A stretch of 64,000 bases of DNA from contig JASEEY010000003.1 in NCBI GenBank assembly GCA_030018435.1, positions 1-64,000 of the forward strand. The letters are read 5' to 3'. Made by a program: the position numbers and the translations under genes. Under the pieces are notes generated by a model, which was given only the letters and a program-made list of their open reading frames with translations, ran no database searches and had not been told where the DNA came from. Within the stretch, counting starts at the first letter, position 1, and each line of letters opens with the position of its first letter. This document shows, piece by piece, positions 44,462-52,638 of the stretch. The stretch comes from Methanocellales archaeon. Lineage in GTDB: Archaea > Halobacteriota > UBA148 > JAUWXC01.

Positions 44462-45166
44462 ATGACATCTCCTCTTTTTTGTCCTAGGTGTGGTCGCGCA
44501 TCGGAAGGTGGACTTTGCGCCCAATGCTTCTTGGAACGTTTTGCTCTGGTCGAGTGCCCTCCGCTAAAAATCAAGGTTTGTCCTACCTGTAACTCTTGTT
44601 TCTGGAGGGGGAAATGGATGGAAGATGACGTCCTTGATCTGGCAATTTCGCTCGTGAAAAGTCAATTGACGATTAATCCTGTGGCTGAAGATGTACGTAC
44701 TATTTTTGAGCCTGAAATGCTAGGCGAGAATGCCGTAAAAGTGCATATACATGTCGATGCTGTGGTGAAAGGCGAGAGCACATTCAGGGAACATGACGCT
44801 ATGGTCAGAATCAAAAAGGAATCTTGCGACAGGTGCAGGAGAATTGCTGGAGGTTACTATGCTGCCATCGTGCAGGTCCGGGCAGAAGGGCGCTTTCCCA
44901 CGCCAGAAGAAAGGTCAAAATCCAAGAAAATCGCGCAGGACGTGATTCGGAGGGTTCAGAAAAGCGACAGAATGGCGTTCATCTCGAACGTAGAGGAGTT
45001 AAAAGAGGGCATAGATATCTACGTTGGCTCTACCAAACTCGGCAGGCAGATATCCAAGGCGATCGCTACCGAGCTTGGAGGGGCATTTTCCGAATCCGCA
45101 AAATTGGTTGGACGTAAGGATGGAAAAAACCAGTACAGAGTTTCATATGCGGTCCGCCTCAGATAA
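44462..45166 (+). CDS. nmd3: NMD3-family protein
   Basis: 234 aa from ATG 44462. The N-terminus has zinc-binding pairs CPRCGRASEGGLCAQC and CPTCNSCFWRG, followed by an EVR-rich domain with KESCDRCRRIAGGYYAAIVQVRAEGRFPT (third zinc pair, about residues 120-150). This is the archaeal homologue of NMD3, which in eukaryotes is the 60S export adaptor and here is presumably a large-subunit maturation factor. Two bases after DUF424 in the mcm operon. Confidence 0.93.
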   Translation: MTSPLFCPRCGRASEGGLCAQCFLERFALVECPPLKIKVCPTCNSCFWRGKWMEDDVLDLAISLVKSQLTINPVAEDVRTIFEPEMLGENAVKVHIHVDAVVKGESTFREHDAMVRIKKESCDRCRRIAGGYYAAIVQVRAEGRFPTPEERSKSKKIAQDVIRRVQKSDRMAFISNVEELKEGIDIYVGSTKLGRQISKAIATELGGAFSESAKLVGRKDGKNQYRVSYAVRLR

Positions 45167-45209
45167 TCGATGGGTTCAAACAAGTTTGCCATAAGAGATT
45201 TTAGACAAC

Positions 45210-45608
45210 TCATCTGGTGAAACCCCTCACTCCCATTAAAAGTGAGAGTGCACCAAGCGCAAGGATGAGGTAACTCAAACTGTGAAGCACCATCGGAGTT
45301 ATTATAGATGGGAAAACGAACAGGTTGAGACTGCCCAGGAAAAAGCCGCCAAGAGTGAAAAATATCGCGCCCATAAATACATAAAATGAAGATTTTATTT
45401 TGTTGATGATGATACTCGCCTTTTTCACCTCACCTATTCCCTCGGGTTTTTCTCGGATTTTCCCCTTCTGAGTTTTCTCTAATTTTTTCCTGAGACGCTC
45501 TGCCTTGATTTCTCTAAACTGCTCCTTGAGTCGTTCCATCTTTATTTCTTCAAATTCTCGTTTGAGGTGTTCGATCTCCTCATCGGTCTTTGGCTGAATT
45601 TCTGCCAT
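45210..45608 (-). CDS. Coiled-coil protein with two C-terminal membrane helices
   Basis: 132 aa. The N-terminal half is a highly charged heptad-type helix (IEHLKREFEEIKMERLKEQFREIKAERLRKKLEKTQKGK, residues 10-50) with a partial internal repeat of about 12 residues (ERLKEQFREIKA). Two hydrophobic helices follow (about 72-92 and 101-128). It looks like a small membrane-anchored coiled coil. Family not recognised. The stretch just upstream holds the relic of ABC-transporter genes. Confidence 0.65.
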   Translation of the reverse strand: MAEIQPKTDEEIEHLKREFEEIKMERLKEQFREIKAERLRKKLEKTQKGKIREKPEGIGEVKKASIIINKIKSSFYVFMGAIFFTLGGFFLGSLNLFVFPSIITPMVLHSLSYLILALGALSLLMGVRGFTR

Positions 45609-45616
45609 TGCACCAC

Positions 45617-46014
45617 CTACTCATACCTAACTGCCTCGATAGGACTCATCATCGCTGCCTTTCTCGCCGGATACAAACCTGATACAACCCCAACCAAGAC
45701 CGCGATGAGTATAGCGCTGATTGCAACGGCTGGGGTTACGATGGCGGGCATGTCCATTCCCATATATGCGCTGGCTATCACGCCTATCGCCTTACTTTGT
45801 CCGGGTCTTTTGTTACGTCATATCCAGAGACTTTAGCGGAGCCGCTGGTCGGCACCAAAAGGGTTGCAAGCATTTTTATGAGCGTGGTCTTGCCGGCGCC
45901 ATTGGGCCCTAACAGACCAAATAACTCCCCTTCGGCGATGTTAATGTTGACGTGATCCACGGCCACTAAGCCGTCGAAAACCTTGGTCAAACCATTAATC
46001 TCGATTGCGGTCAT
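45617..46014 (-). pseudogene. Fused relic of ABC-transporter ATPase 5' end and MacB/FtsX-type permease 3' end
   Basis: Minus strand: 46014-45787 encodes 76 aa of an ABC ATPase with Walker A GPNGAGKTTL, ending DPDKVRR and a stop at 45784-45786. From about 45790 to 45617 a different frame (shift +1) encodes about 57 residues with the C-terminal signature of FtsX/MacB permeases (VSGLYPARKAAMMSPIEAVRYE and stop). Neither domain is complete. The Q-loop, LSGGQ and Walker B of the ATPase and most of the permease are missing. An internal deletion, perhaps at the short shared ATAGGCGTGAT-like words, fits. The ATPase looks like the DrrA/CcmA class and the permease MacB class. Confidence 0.85.
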
Positions 46015-46109
46015 TTGAACATCTATTACAATAGGGGGTCGCCAAGTATAAAATGTTTCAAGTGTTGTTTACTTCAATAATGTAAAGAAGATAAATCAAT
46101 GGGAGGATA

Positions 46110-46466
46110 ATGGGCAAAATGTGGAACGAATTAGTAGAAAGACATAAAAATCCCATCAATCTTGGCTTGCAGACTGTGGGATTCATCGCGCTCGTCTACG
46201 GACTTTGGATGCATAACTGGACAGTCATTATAGTGGCTGTTGTGACAGAAGTCGTCGGTCATGCTTTCCCCCCACCTGAGAAGAAGATAGAGATTATCGA
46301 TAAGTTCGTCGATATACTCGGCTTTACTCCTGTTAATTTCGTGTTTCAGATAGTGGCATTTATGGTTTATGTCTACGGGTTATGGCAACATGATTGGATA
46401 TTGATTGGAGTTGGATGTTGCATAGCGCTGGTTGGATTCACATATGGATTCATGCGCTCTAGATAG
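46110..46466 (+). CDS. Membrane protein with internally duplicated two-helix unit
   Basis: 118 aa. A strong GGGAGGATA precedes ATG 46110. The two halves are similar: NLGLQTVGFIALVYGLWMHNWTVI (about residues 16-39) and NFVFQIVAFMVYVYGLWQHDWILI (about 77-100), each with a YGLWxHxW motif; between them is an amphipathic EKKIEIIDKFVDILGF. Four helices in all. Family not recognised; no function suggested. It overlaps nothing and lies 14 bp before taw2. Confidence 0.72.
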   Translation: MGKMWNELVERHKNPINLGLQTVGFIALVYGLWMHNWTVIIVAVVTEVVGHAFPPPEKKIEIIDKFVDILGFTPVNFVFQIVAFMVYVYGLWQHDWILIGVGCCIALVGFTYGFMRSR

Positions 46467-46479
46467 GTCGAAGGAAGAG

Positions 46480-47310
46480 ATGACAGAAGTACGAGCTCAC
46501 ACCACGCTTTCAGACCTCCTTGTCGATAGGTTCAGCAAAAATGAGCTGAAGCTTTTGCCCAAAGGGTGGCAGATTCTTGGCGATATCATAACTCTCAGCA
46601 TCTCGCCCTCATTAGAAACCAGGAAATGTGAAATCGGCGAAGCCCTCCTCAAATTTTATCCTAGGTGTAAAACCGTGCTGAGGATGGGGAGGATTTCAGG
46701 TCCGTATAGGGAGCCAGATGTCGAGATAATTGCGGGCGACGACACAGAAACAATTCACAAGGAAAATGGATGCAGATTTAAGCTAGATGCCACCAAGATC
46801 ATGTTCTCGCCTGGGAACCTGGACGAAAGAAAAAGGATGTCCATGCTCGACAAAGATGAAACCATCGTGGACATGTTCGCTGGAATAGGATACTTCTCGA
46901 TTCCAATGGCAGTCCATTCCAGGCCAAAAAAGATCGTCGCGATCGAAATCAATCCCCTCGCATATCACTATTTGTGCGAGAACGTTCGACTCAATAAAGT
47001 AGCAGATATCATCCAGCCGGTGCATGGAGACTGCGCCACAAAAACGCCAGTTGGCATTGCTGACAGGGTTATCATGGGCAGTTTTGAAGCATTTCATTAC
47101 CTGATACAAGGGATAAACGCGCTGAAACCAAATGGCATCCTTCACTATCACGAGACTACACCCGAAAAACTCGTTTTTGATAGGCCGATTAAGAGGGTAG
47201 AGGATGCGGCTAACGAACTGGATAGAGTTATCAAGATACAGAAGTGCAGGAAGGTCAAGAAATACTCTCCTGGCGTCTGGCATGTTGTCGTTGATGCGCA
47301 AGTATTTTAG
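46480..47310 (+). CDS. taw2: tRNA wybutosine aminocarboxypropyltransferase Taw2 (Tyw2-like)
   Basis: 276 aa from ATG 46480. The SAM site is IVDMFAGIGYFSIPMAVH (about residues 127-144) and VAIEINPLAYHYLCENVRLN. The downstream block DRVIMGSFEAFHYLIQGINALKPNGILHYHETT matches Taw2/Tyw2, where MGS and HYHE replace the NLP motif of Trm5 methyltransferases. It transfers the aminocarboxypropyl group of SAM to C7 of the wyosine base at G37 of tRNA-Phe. The first part (LLPKGWQILGDIITLSISP) is the small N-terminal domain. Confidence 0.9.
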   Translation: MTEVRAHTTLSDLLVDRFSKNELKLLPKGWQILGDIITLSISPSLETRKCEIGEALLKFYPRCKTVLRMGRISGPYREPDVEIIAGDDTETIHKENGCRFKLDATKIMFSPGNLDERKRMSMLDKDETIVDMFAGIGYFSIPMAVHSRPKKIVAIEINPLAYHYLCENVRLNKVADIIQPVHGDCATKTPVGIADRVIMGSFEAFHYLIQGINALKPNGILHYHETTPEKLVFDRPIKRVEDAANELDRVIKIQKCRKVKKYSPGVWHVVVDAQVF

Positions 47311-47321
47311 TTTCGAACTCA

Positions 47322-48917
47322 ATGTATGATAGGATGGACCAATTAGAGACAATAATCGATAACGGGGAAAAAGAGAACGTAGAGTTCAAGGAATTCCTGA
47401 AAGAGGATGTGCATCTAAAGGATGACAGGCGCCAAGGCTTAGCCTGCCAGATGAAGCATAGACTGATCATGGGGCATGGTACAGCTATATATGTACTCGG
47501 CGTGACCGATGGCGGGTCGCTGAATGGCATCTCACGCCTCATGCTTGAGGAATCACTATCCGTTTTAAATTGCATCGCCATAGAGGCGGGCGCAAAAGTC
47601 GTCGATTGCAGGAAGTATGCGGTCGATAGAGGATATGTCGCTCTCGCGACCGTCAAGAGTCAAGTTGCAGCTAAGGAACACATACTGGTTGGCACAGCAG
47701 GACACGTAGATCATGGAAAGAGCACGCTGGTCGCCTCTTTGGTCACCGGGATGCAAGATGACGGCTCTGGCAAGACCAGAATATTTTTGGATGTACTTCC
47801 GCATGAAATCGAGAGGGGGCTGTCCGCGGATTTGTCCTATGGAGTATACGGCTTCCGCTCCGGCAAGACCATCAGGCTGAAGAATCCGCTTAGCAAGAAG
47901 GAAAAAGCTGGAGTGGTGGAATCTGCTGAAAAGTTGATTTCGTTTGTGGATACCGTTGGACATGAGCCTTGGCTAAGGACGACGATAAGGGGCATCGTAG
48001 GTCAGAAACTGGATTATGGGTTGCTGGTAGTGGCAGCAGATGATGGCGTGACACACGTTACGAGAGAGCATCTGGGAATCTTGCTCGCCATGGATTTGCC
48101 CACGATCATTGCCATCACCAAAATCGACAGGGTAGATGAAGAAAGAGTGGTAGAGGTGGAAAGATGCATCTCAGATGGACTGAAAACGGTCGGGCGGATA
48201 CCCATGCGCATAAGGTCAAAATCCGATTTGCACCTTCTCTCCAGTAAATTGAACAAGTTAGGCGAGGGTATGATTGTACCCGTCATAAGGACGTCGGCTG
48301 TTACAAAGGAGGGTTTCGAAATACTTGATCAGTTGTTGTTCCAGCTACCCAAACGAAATGCAGAGAGTGCAAAATCGTTCCAGATGTACATAGACAAGGT
48401 GTACCAGGTAGCAGGCGTCGGACCTATCGTGAGCGGTTCGATCAAACAAGGAGGGGTCAAAGTAGGAGACCAACTGCAGCTTGGTCCAACCCCAGACGGG
48501 GGTGTCATTCCCGTTAAGGTTCAATCCATCGAGATGCACTACTATAGAATCGACCAAGCCAGTGCGGGCGATATTGTGGGAATTGCGCTCAAGGGCATTT
48601 CACCAAAGGATATCAGAAGAGGTATGGTGCTGTGCGCCGACGAGCCTAGAGCAATTAGAGAATTTGAGGCGGAAGTTCTGATATTGAATCATCCCACCTG
48701 TATAAAGCGCGGCTATGAGCCGGTTGTCCACTTGGAAACCATAGCCGAGACAGCTACATTCAAACAACTGGATCGCGACTACATGATGGCTGGCCAAAGT
48801 GGATTGGTGAGGATGCGATTCAAGTTCTGTCCCTACCACGTCTATGAAGGGCAGAAGTTTATCTTCAGAGAGGGGAAAAGCAAGGGTATCGGGCGCGTTG
48901 TAAGGGTTTTTGAATAA
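47322..48917 (+). CDS. GTPBP1-like translational GTPase
   Basis: 531 aa. EF-Tu-like G domain in the middle: G1 GTAGHVDHGKSTLV (about residues 125-138), G3 DTVGHEP, G4 ITKID, with effector-loop region LPHEIERGLSADLSYGVYG. Domains 2 and 3 follow (VAGVGPIVSGSIKQGGVKVGD, VLCADEPRAIREFEAEVLILNHPTCIKRGYEPVVHLETIAETA). A 120-residue N-terminal region precedes the G domain (LETIIDNGEKENVEFKEFL). This is the archaeal GTPBP1/2-like family, probably a ribosome-rescue or mRNA-surveillance factor. Twelve bp after taw2. Confidence 0.88.
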   Translation: MYDRMDQLETIIDNGEKENVEFKEFLKEDVHLKDDRRQGLACQMKHRLIMGHGTAIYVLGVTDGGSLNGISRLMLEESLSVLNCIAIEAGAKVVDCRKYAVDRGYVALATVKSQVAAKEHILVGTAGHVDHGKSTLVASLVTGMQDDGSGKTRIFLDVLPHEIERGLSADLSYGVYGFRSGKTIRLKNPLSKKEKAGVVESAEKLISFVDTVGHEPWLRTTIRGIVGQKLDYGLLVVAADDGVTHVTREHLGILLAMDLPTIIAITKIDRVDEERVVEVERCISDGLKTVGRIPMRIRSKSDLHLLSSKLNKLGEGMIVPVIRTSAVTKEGFEILDQLLFQLPKRNAESAKSFQMYIDKVYQVAGVGPIVSGSIKQGGVKVGDQLQLGPTPDGGVIPVKVQSIEMHYYRIDQASAGDIVGIALKGISPKDIRRGMVLCADEPRAIREFEAEVLILNHPTCIKRGYEPVVHLETIAETATFKQLDRDYMMAGQSGLVRMRFKFCPYHVYEGQKFIFREGKSKGIGRVVRVFE

Positions 48918-48920
48918 ATC

Positions 48921-49151
48921 TCACGACTTTGATTTCTTTCTCATCTCTTTCATGAATTCTCTTACCTCTGCCTTAAACTCGGCAAAACTCACCTTGAAGT
49001 CGGAGAAGTCCTTCCATAGGATCGCTTGGGATGTCACCACCGCTGCGATGATAGCGCTCTCGCTAGGAGAACCGAATAATTTCCATGTGAGAAGAAACAC
49101 GGCGAGGAGGAGGAATATCCAGAATAAAATATCTTTGATCGTGGCTTTCAT
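48921..49151 (-). CDS. Small membrane protein, paralogue of the preceding mini-gene
   Basis: 76 aa from ATG 49151. It begins KATIKDILFWIFLLLAVFLLTWKLFG (one helix), then SPSESAIIAAVVTSQAIL (a second hydrophobic stretch) and an amphipathic tail KDFSDFKVSFAEFKAEVREFMKEMRKKSKS. The first helix is very similar to that of the 27-aa gene just upstream, with which it shares a TGATG stop/start. The two look like a duplicated pair. No known family; function unknown. Confidence 0.65.
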   Translation of the reverse strand: MKATIKDILFWIFLLLAVFLLTWKLFGSPSESAIIAAVVTSQAILWKDFSDFKVSFAEFKAEVREFMKEMRKKSKS

Positions 49152-49234
49152 CAGACACCTCCCCTGAGCGAGAGTATTATCAGTAGAACGAGGAAAGCTA
49201 TGAAAAGCCAAAATAGTATATCCTTTATGTCCAT
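49151..49234 (-). CDS. 27-aa membrane peptide gene
   Basis: ATG at 49234, stop TGA at 49151-49153. A GGAGGG sequence lies 8-13 bases upstream. The peptide starts MDIKDILFWLF and consists of one membrane helix ending SLRGGV. It shares the KDILFW helix start with the next gene, and the stop overlaps that gene's ATG (TGATG), which supports real translation of both. Too short for ordinary gene finders. Confidence 0.6.
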   Translation of the reverse strand: MDIKDILFWLFIAFLVLLIILSLRGGV

Positions 49235-49332
49235 GGTGGGGTCCCTCCTACGTCATTTCGAGGGTATATCTTAACTACTTAACTACATAAACTTTGCTAT
49301 ATTGATTTCATTGAATCTTTTTGAAACTTAAC

Positions 49333-49581
49333 CTATTTGAATCCCAATATCTTCTTGATCTCGCTTATTAGTTCCTTGTTAAGCGTAACGTCCATTCCAT
49401 GTGACGTCGGATACTGGAGCACTAGACCGTCCCTGATCAATCGCTTCAATGCCTTTCTGACATCGTTATACAGGTGTTTAGGAAATCCCTTTGGGACGTT
49501 GTCTTCCGGTGTGTGCTTCTTACCGACATAACCGTGTGAAAGTAATTTATCAAGAATCGCCTTTTCTATATCCGTGTACAT
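49333..49581 (-). CDS. Small winged-helix-like protein
   Basis: 82 aa. IEKAILDKLLSHGYVGKKHTPEDNVPKGFPKHLYNDVRKALKRLIRDGLVLQYPTSHGMDVTLNKELISEIKKIL reads as a compact winged helix with the basic recognition helix (YNDVRKALKRLIRD) and a wing (QYPTSHGMDVTLN). No dimerisation domain is present. It is divergent from another small HTH gene at 49758, across a 176-bp AT-rich spacer with repeats; the two could be a regulator pair. Confidence 0.7.
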   Translation of the reverse strand: MYTDIEKAILDKLLSHGYVGKKHTPEDNVPKGFPKHLYNDVRKALKRLIRDGLVLQYPTSHGMDVTLNKELISEIKKILGFK

Positions 49582-49757
49582 GGATATCTGTACATATGAA
49601 GCACTCTTGCAATTTATAATTTTCTATAAGACAAGACGTTGACGTAAGATATTTATACAAGTATGTATCTACATAAACACTATAAACATCATAAACATCT
49701 GCATAGCACTTGCATAGCATCTGTATAACAGACATATAGGAGCGCAGAGGTGATAAA
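49582..49757. promoter_or_regulatory. Divergent regulatory region with tandem and inverted repeats
   Basis: Between the two HTH genes lie an exact 9-bp tandem repeat (49682-49699, ATAAACATC twice), a repeated GCATAGCA (49701-49708, 49712-49719) and a perfect inverted repeat TCTGT-ATA-ACAGA (49720-49732) just upstream of the ribosome site of the right-hand gene. A TATA-like ATTTATAC is at 49651-49658. The density of repeats is the kind seen at operators of autoregulated HTH genes. Confidence 0.5.
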
Positions 49758-50087
49758 ATGTTAACCGAAATATTTGGCGAATATCCGCAGGTGAAGGTCA
49801 TAGACCTCTTGATCACGCACCCACGCATCCAATACACCAAGACTGAGATCGCGGAATGCGCTGGAATCGGAAGGGCGACGTTATATCAGTTCTGGGATGT
49901 TTTGGAGAAGTATCAGATCGTCAAGCCCACCTACCAGATGGGGAAGACCACGCTTTACACAGCAAATCTGGACTCACCGGCGCTGAAAGCCCTCAAGAAG
50001 TTCCAGATTGAGATGGCTGATATTGAGATCGAGCTCCAGAATCGAGAAGAGTCAAAGGAGTCGGAGATCGAGAAAGTTCCCGCATGA
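49758..50087 (+). CDS. Winged-helix transcription regulator, ArsR/HTH type
   Basis: 109 aa. FGEYPQVKVIDLLITHPRIQYTKTEIAECAGIGRATLYQFWDVLEKYQIVKPTYQMGKTTLYTANLDSPALKALKKF forms a clear winged helix (residues about 7-75), with the recognition helix at GRATLYQFWDVLEK and a wing at YQMGKTTLYTAN. A basic-acidic C-terminal helix (IEMADIEIELQNREESKESEIE) may dimerise. An inverted repeat sits upstream and GAGGTGAT lies 6 bases before the ATG. Target unknown; autoregulation is plausible. Confidence 0.8.
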   Translation: MLTEIFGEYPQVKVIDLLITHPRIQYTKTEIAECAGIGRATLYQFWDVLEKYQIVKPTYQMGKTTLYTANLDSPALKALKKFQIEMADIEIELQNREESKESEIEKVPA

Positions 50088-50106
50088 TTTTATTTTCATT
50101 TGTCAT

Positions 50107-51048
50107 CTATCCCACCCCATACGACCTCATCAAAACATCCGCATTCAGCCTGCCGAAGTGGTATTCCCTGCGTGACTTGACTTCTTTTACGCGCACCTCC
50201 GCAGGCGCAAAGACGTTGGGGTCTATCTTGTAAAAGTCGCCTCTCGCATCCCTCAGAATGTCGCAGAACAAGCCTCCATAATCACTGGAGCATTCTGATG
50301 GCAGCTTTTCGAATATCTCATCGAATTCATCCACGGTTAAAACGACCGACCCATAATAGATTATGCTGTCGTTGGTGGCGCCCACGGTAGCCATTTCATC
50401 GCCCATCACGGGCGCAATCGGTGCAACGCCAGAGGCATGCAAGATTTTGGTCGTATCGTATCTAAGTTCGTCCAGTTTATGTAATGCCGTTTCCACAACC
50501 CTGCCGGAAATTTGAATCGAGCCAACCAGTGATGAAGCAGGCGCCACTAAAGCCGTTAGATTTGCGGGAGTTATTCCACACGCATTTGCGATGTTTTTCG
50601 TCACACGCTCATCTGGCAACCTATTGGACTCCAAGGCGATAACACCATATTCACAATCATCTTCATAGCGGATGCGTTCAAAAACATCCCTTGGTTTCTT
50701 GGCAAGTGCCCTCGCAGGTCCAGACCCCATCGCAACGTAATCGCCAACCTCGATTTTCCAGCCAGCCTTTTGGGAGCCCAAGCAGGCGATTGCAGCGTGC
50801 TTGGTCGCAACATCGACAAATGAAAACGTTTTACCTTTGATAACTCCATTTCGTATCGCAACTGTTACGAGTCCACCCATGCACGCTTTTATAAACAAAG
50901 CTCCAGCAGCATAGCTGCCAGACGCGTTGATGCCGCAATCTATCACCGTCGAATCATTTCTCAGCCTGTGAGATTTGATGTTCAGCTCATTTGCGCGCTT
51001 CGACATCTCCTTCGCGATTTTAAACGCACGCTCGTTCACGCTTATCAT
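50107..51048 (-). CDS. mch: Methenyltetrahydromethanopterin cyclohydrolase
   Basis: 313 aa. It interconverts methenyl- and formyl-H4MPT in the C1 pathway. ISVNERAFKIAKEMSKRANELNIKSHRLRNDSTVIDCGINASGSYAAG at the N-terminus, LACLGSQKAGWKI, AMGSGPARALAKKPRDVFERI, the ALESNRLPDERVTKNIANACGI region and VGATNDSIIYYGSV are diagnostic. With mtrA, mtrH and MMP14 close by it shows an H4MPT-based methyl pathway. thyA lies just upstream on the same strand (4 bp gap). Confidence 0.97.
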   Translation of the reverse strand: MISVNERAFKIAKEMSKRANELNIKSHRLRNDSTVIDCGINASGSYAAGALFIKACMGGLVTVAIRNGVIKGKTFSFVDVATKHAAIACLGSQKAGWKIEVGDYVAMGSGPARALAKKPRDVFERIRYEDDCEYGVIALESNRLPDERVTKNIANACGITPANLTALVAPASSLVGSIQISGRVVETALHKLDELRYDTTKILHASGVAPIAPVMGDEMATVGATNDSIIYYGSVVLTVDEFDEIFEKLPSECSSDYGGLFCDILRDARGDFYKIDPNVFAPAEVRVKEVKSRREYHFGRLNADVLMRSYGVG

Positions 51049-51052
51049 GGCA

Positions 51053-51679
51053 TCACTCCAGGATCGCGCTCACATCATCCCAGTCATGCTCGTATATGTG
51101 CGCTGAGATGCTGATGCTCGTTATGGTACCGGGCTTTGCACCAATGCGTTTTGCCACATATTCTAACAACCTTGCCAACGCATACCAGTTGTTGGGCGCA
51201 GCACCATAGAAATCGTGTGACCTGAATATCGTTGTAAGGTTCAGCGAATCCCTGAGCTTAAAATCGATCAACATCATGCACGGCACCTCGTCTGACATCG
51301 TGTCCTTTGGCGGCATCCAGGTAATGCATATCGCCCTCCTGGAATTCGGTACCTCTTTGAGCTTGCGCACTACATACTCAATTTGGTCTATTCCGTTCCA
51401 GTCGCGCAACCTTTGCCCATACGTATACTCAAAGTCCTGAACGTTTTTTCCCGTAACGAATTGTTTGGCGTATTCATCCAGCCTCTCTTCATTCCAAGGG
51501 CTGTCCCTTGGAATCATGTCTTTATACGGATTCTCAATGATGATGACCAAATTTTGCAGCTCTTTGGTCATGCTACCCCTCTCGTCCTTCAGCATGTCAC
51601 CATGGTACCAGATCAAACCCAAGCCCCTGTACCACCCGTCGCTGATCGTGGACGCTCTTACGAATTTTCCAACCGTCAT
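51053..51679 (-). CDS. thyA: Thymidylate synthase, archaeal ThyA-like
   Basis: 208 aa from ATG 51679 (ATGA overlap with metE). Short archaeal form. WNGIDQIEYVVRKLKEVPNSRRAICITWMPPKDTMSDEVPCMMLIDFKLRDSLNLTTIFRSHDFYGAAPNNWYALARLLEYVAKRIG holds the catalytic Cys (PCMM, about residue 136) and the substrate-binding RSHDxxxAxPxN block. It methylates dUMP; in methanogens the methylene donor is probably an H4MPT derivative. Operon mch-side: metE-thyA-mch in transcription order. Confidence 0.93.
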   Translation of the reverse strand: MTVGKFVRASTISDGWYRGLGLIWYHGDMLKDERGSMTKELQNLVIIIENPYKDMIPRDSPWNEERLDEYAKQFVTGKNVQDFEYTYGQRLRDWNGIDQIEYVVRKLKEVPNSRRAICITWMPPKDTMSDEVPCMMLIDFKLRDSLNLTTIFRSHDFYGAAPNNWYALARLLEYVAKRIGAKPGTITSISISAHIYEHDWDDVSAILE

Positions 51680-52638
51680 TTTATCCCTCTTTCCACATTT
51701 TTTGCTGCCTTCACCATGTTGGATAACTTTGCAAATGCCGCCTTTCGTGTTAAATTTCGCAGTCCGCAATCGGGGTCAATCCATATGTTCTCGGCACCCA
51801 ACTTTTTAACCGCACTCCGTATTCTTTTCTCTATTACTTCAATTGGTTCAACCCTAATGTCGTTTGAGTCAACGCATCCGTATCCGATCTGGATGTTACG
51901 TGCTTCGATCGCCTCGCGCTCAATGACACTTAGATTGTCTACGTTTGTAAACTCATGATCCAACACGCTGACGTTCAGCTCAAGAAGCTTTTTGAATATG
52001 TTGCGTACATCACCACACACATGCACAACCGGCGTCTTTACGGCCTCTATCATTTTATTCACAGCCTGTATGCCAATTTCCACGTTCACTCCAACTGAGA
52101 AAACCGGTTCATCCACCTGAATGATCTTTGCCCCCGCCTTCATCAGCGCCGAGATTTCCATCGCCTGTGCATCGGCAATGTCGTAAATCAGCTCTGGGTC
52201 GTCGTTGGACTTATAAGGCGCCTTTTCGTCGACAACACTGGCATACGCCAATGTAGATGGACCCGTGACAATGCCCTTTACATCGCGCTTCGCAATGCCC
52301 TTTGCAAAAATATAGTCATCTAAAGTCGTTGGCTTTTCCGGAGGCGTGATCCTGTCCACTACAATCGGGCGCCCAGCCCTAACCTTAAATCCCGGAATAT
52401 TTCTCACGAACAAGGTGACGAAATCCGCTCTAACCTGTCCATCCGAGATTAATTGAACGCCAGCATTGACTTGATCTTTTATTGCCTCTTCTATCGCTGA
52501 CCTAAATGGGTCTTTCTCGCCTTTTATCAGCGCATAAACGTTGCTGACATCCGGCTTGGTGGGATAGCTTCCCACAACCGTTGTGACGAAACCCGTTACA
52601 TGGTTCGTTGTATCCTCCTCCTCGCATTCATAATACAC
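51676..52638 (-). CDS. metE: Core-MetE methionine synthase
   Basis: 320 aa, the short cobalamin-dependent-donor type without the long N-terminal half. TTVVGSYPTKPDVSN at the start, LISDGQVRADFVTLF, VDEPVFSVG, VVHVCGDV with His-Cys zinc ligands (about residue 208), and the third ligand in IWIDPDCGLRNLTRKAAFAKL. Methylates homocysteine using methyl from corrinoid proteins such as MtrA. The start is uncertain: only GTG 52638 is available upstream of the conserved block, placing a GAGGAGGAGG inside the gene and overlapping MMP14 by 43 bp. Confidence 0.9.
   Translation of the reverse strand: MYYECEEEDTTNHVTGFVTTVVGSYPTKPDVSNVYALIKGEKDPFRSAIEEAIKDQVNAGVQLISDGQVRADFVTLFVRNIPGFKVRAGRPIVVDRITPPEKPTTLDDYIFAKGIAKRDVKGIVTGPSTLAYASVVDEKAPYKSNDDPELIYDIADAQAMEISALMKAGAKIIQVDEPVFSVGVNVEIGIQAVNKMIEAVKTPVVHVCGDVRNIFKKLLELNVSVLDHEFTNVDNLSVIEREAIEARNIQIGYGCVDSNDIRVEPIEVIEKRIRSAVKKLGAENIWIDPDCGLRNLTRKAAFAKLSNMVKAAKNVERGIK

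Noticed and set aside
45567..45836. Plus-strand 89-aa hydrophobic reading frame
   Set aside because: It is the complement of the permease relic on the minus strand, whose VSGLYPARKAA tail is a real family signature.
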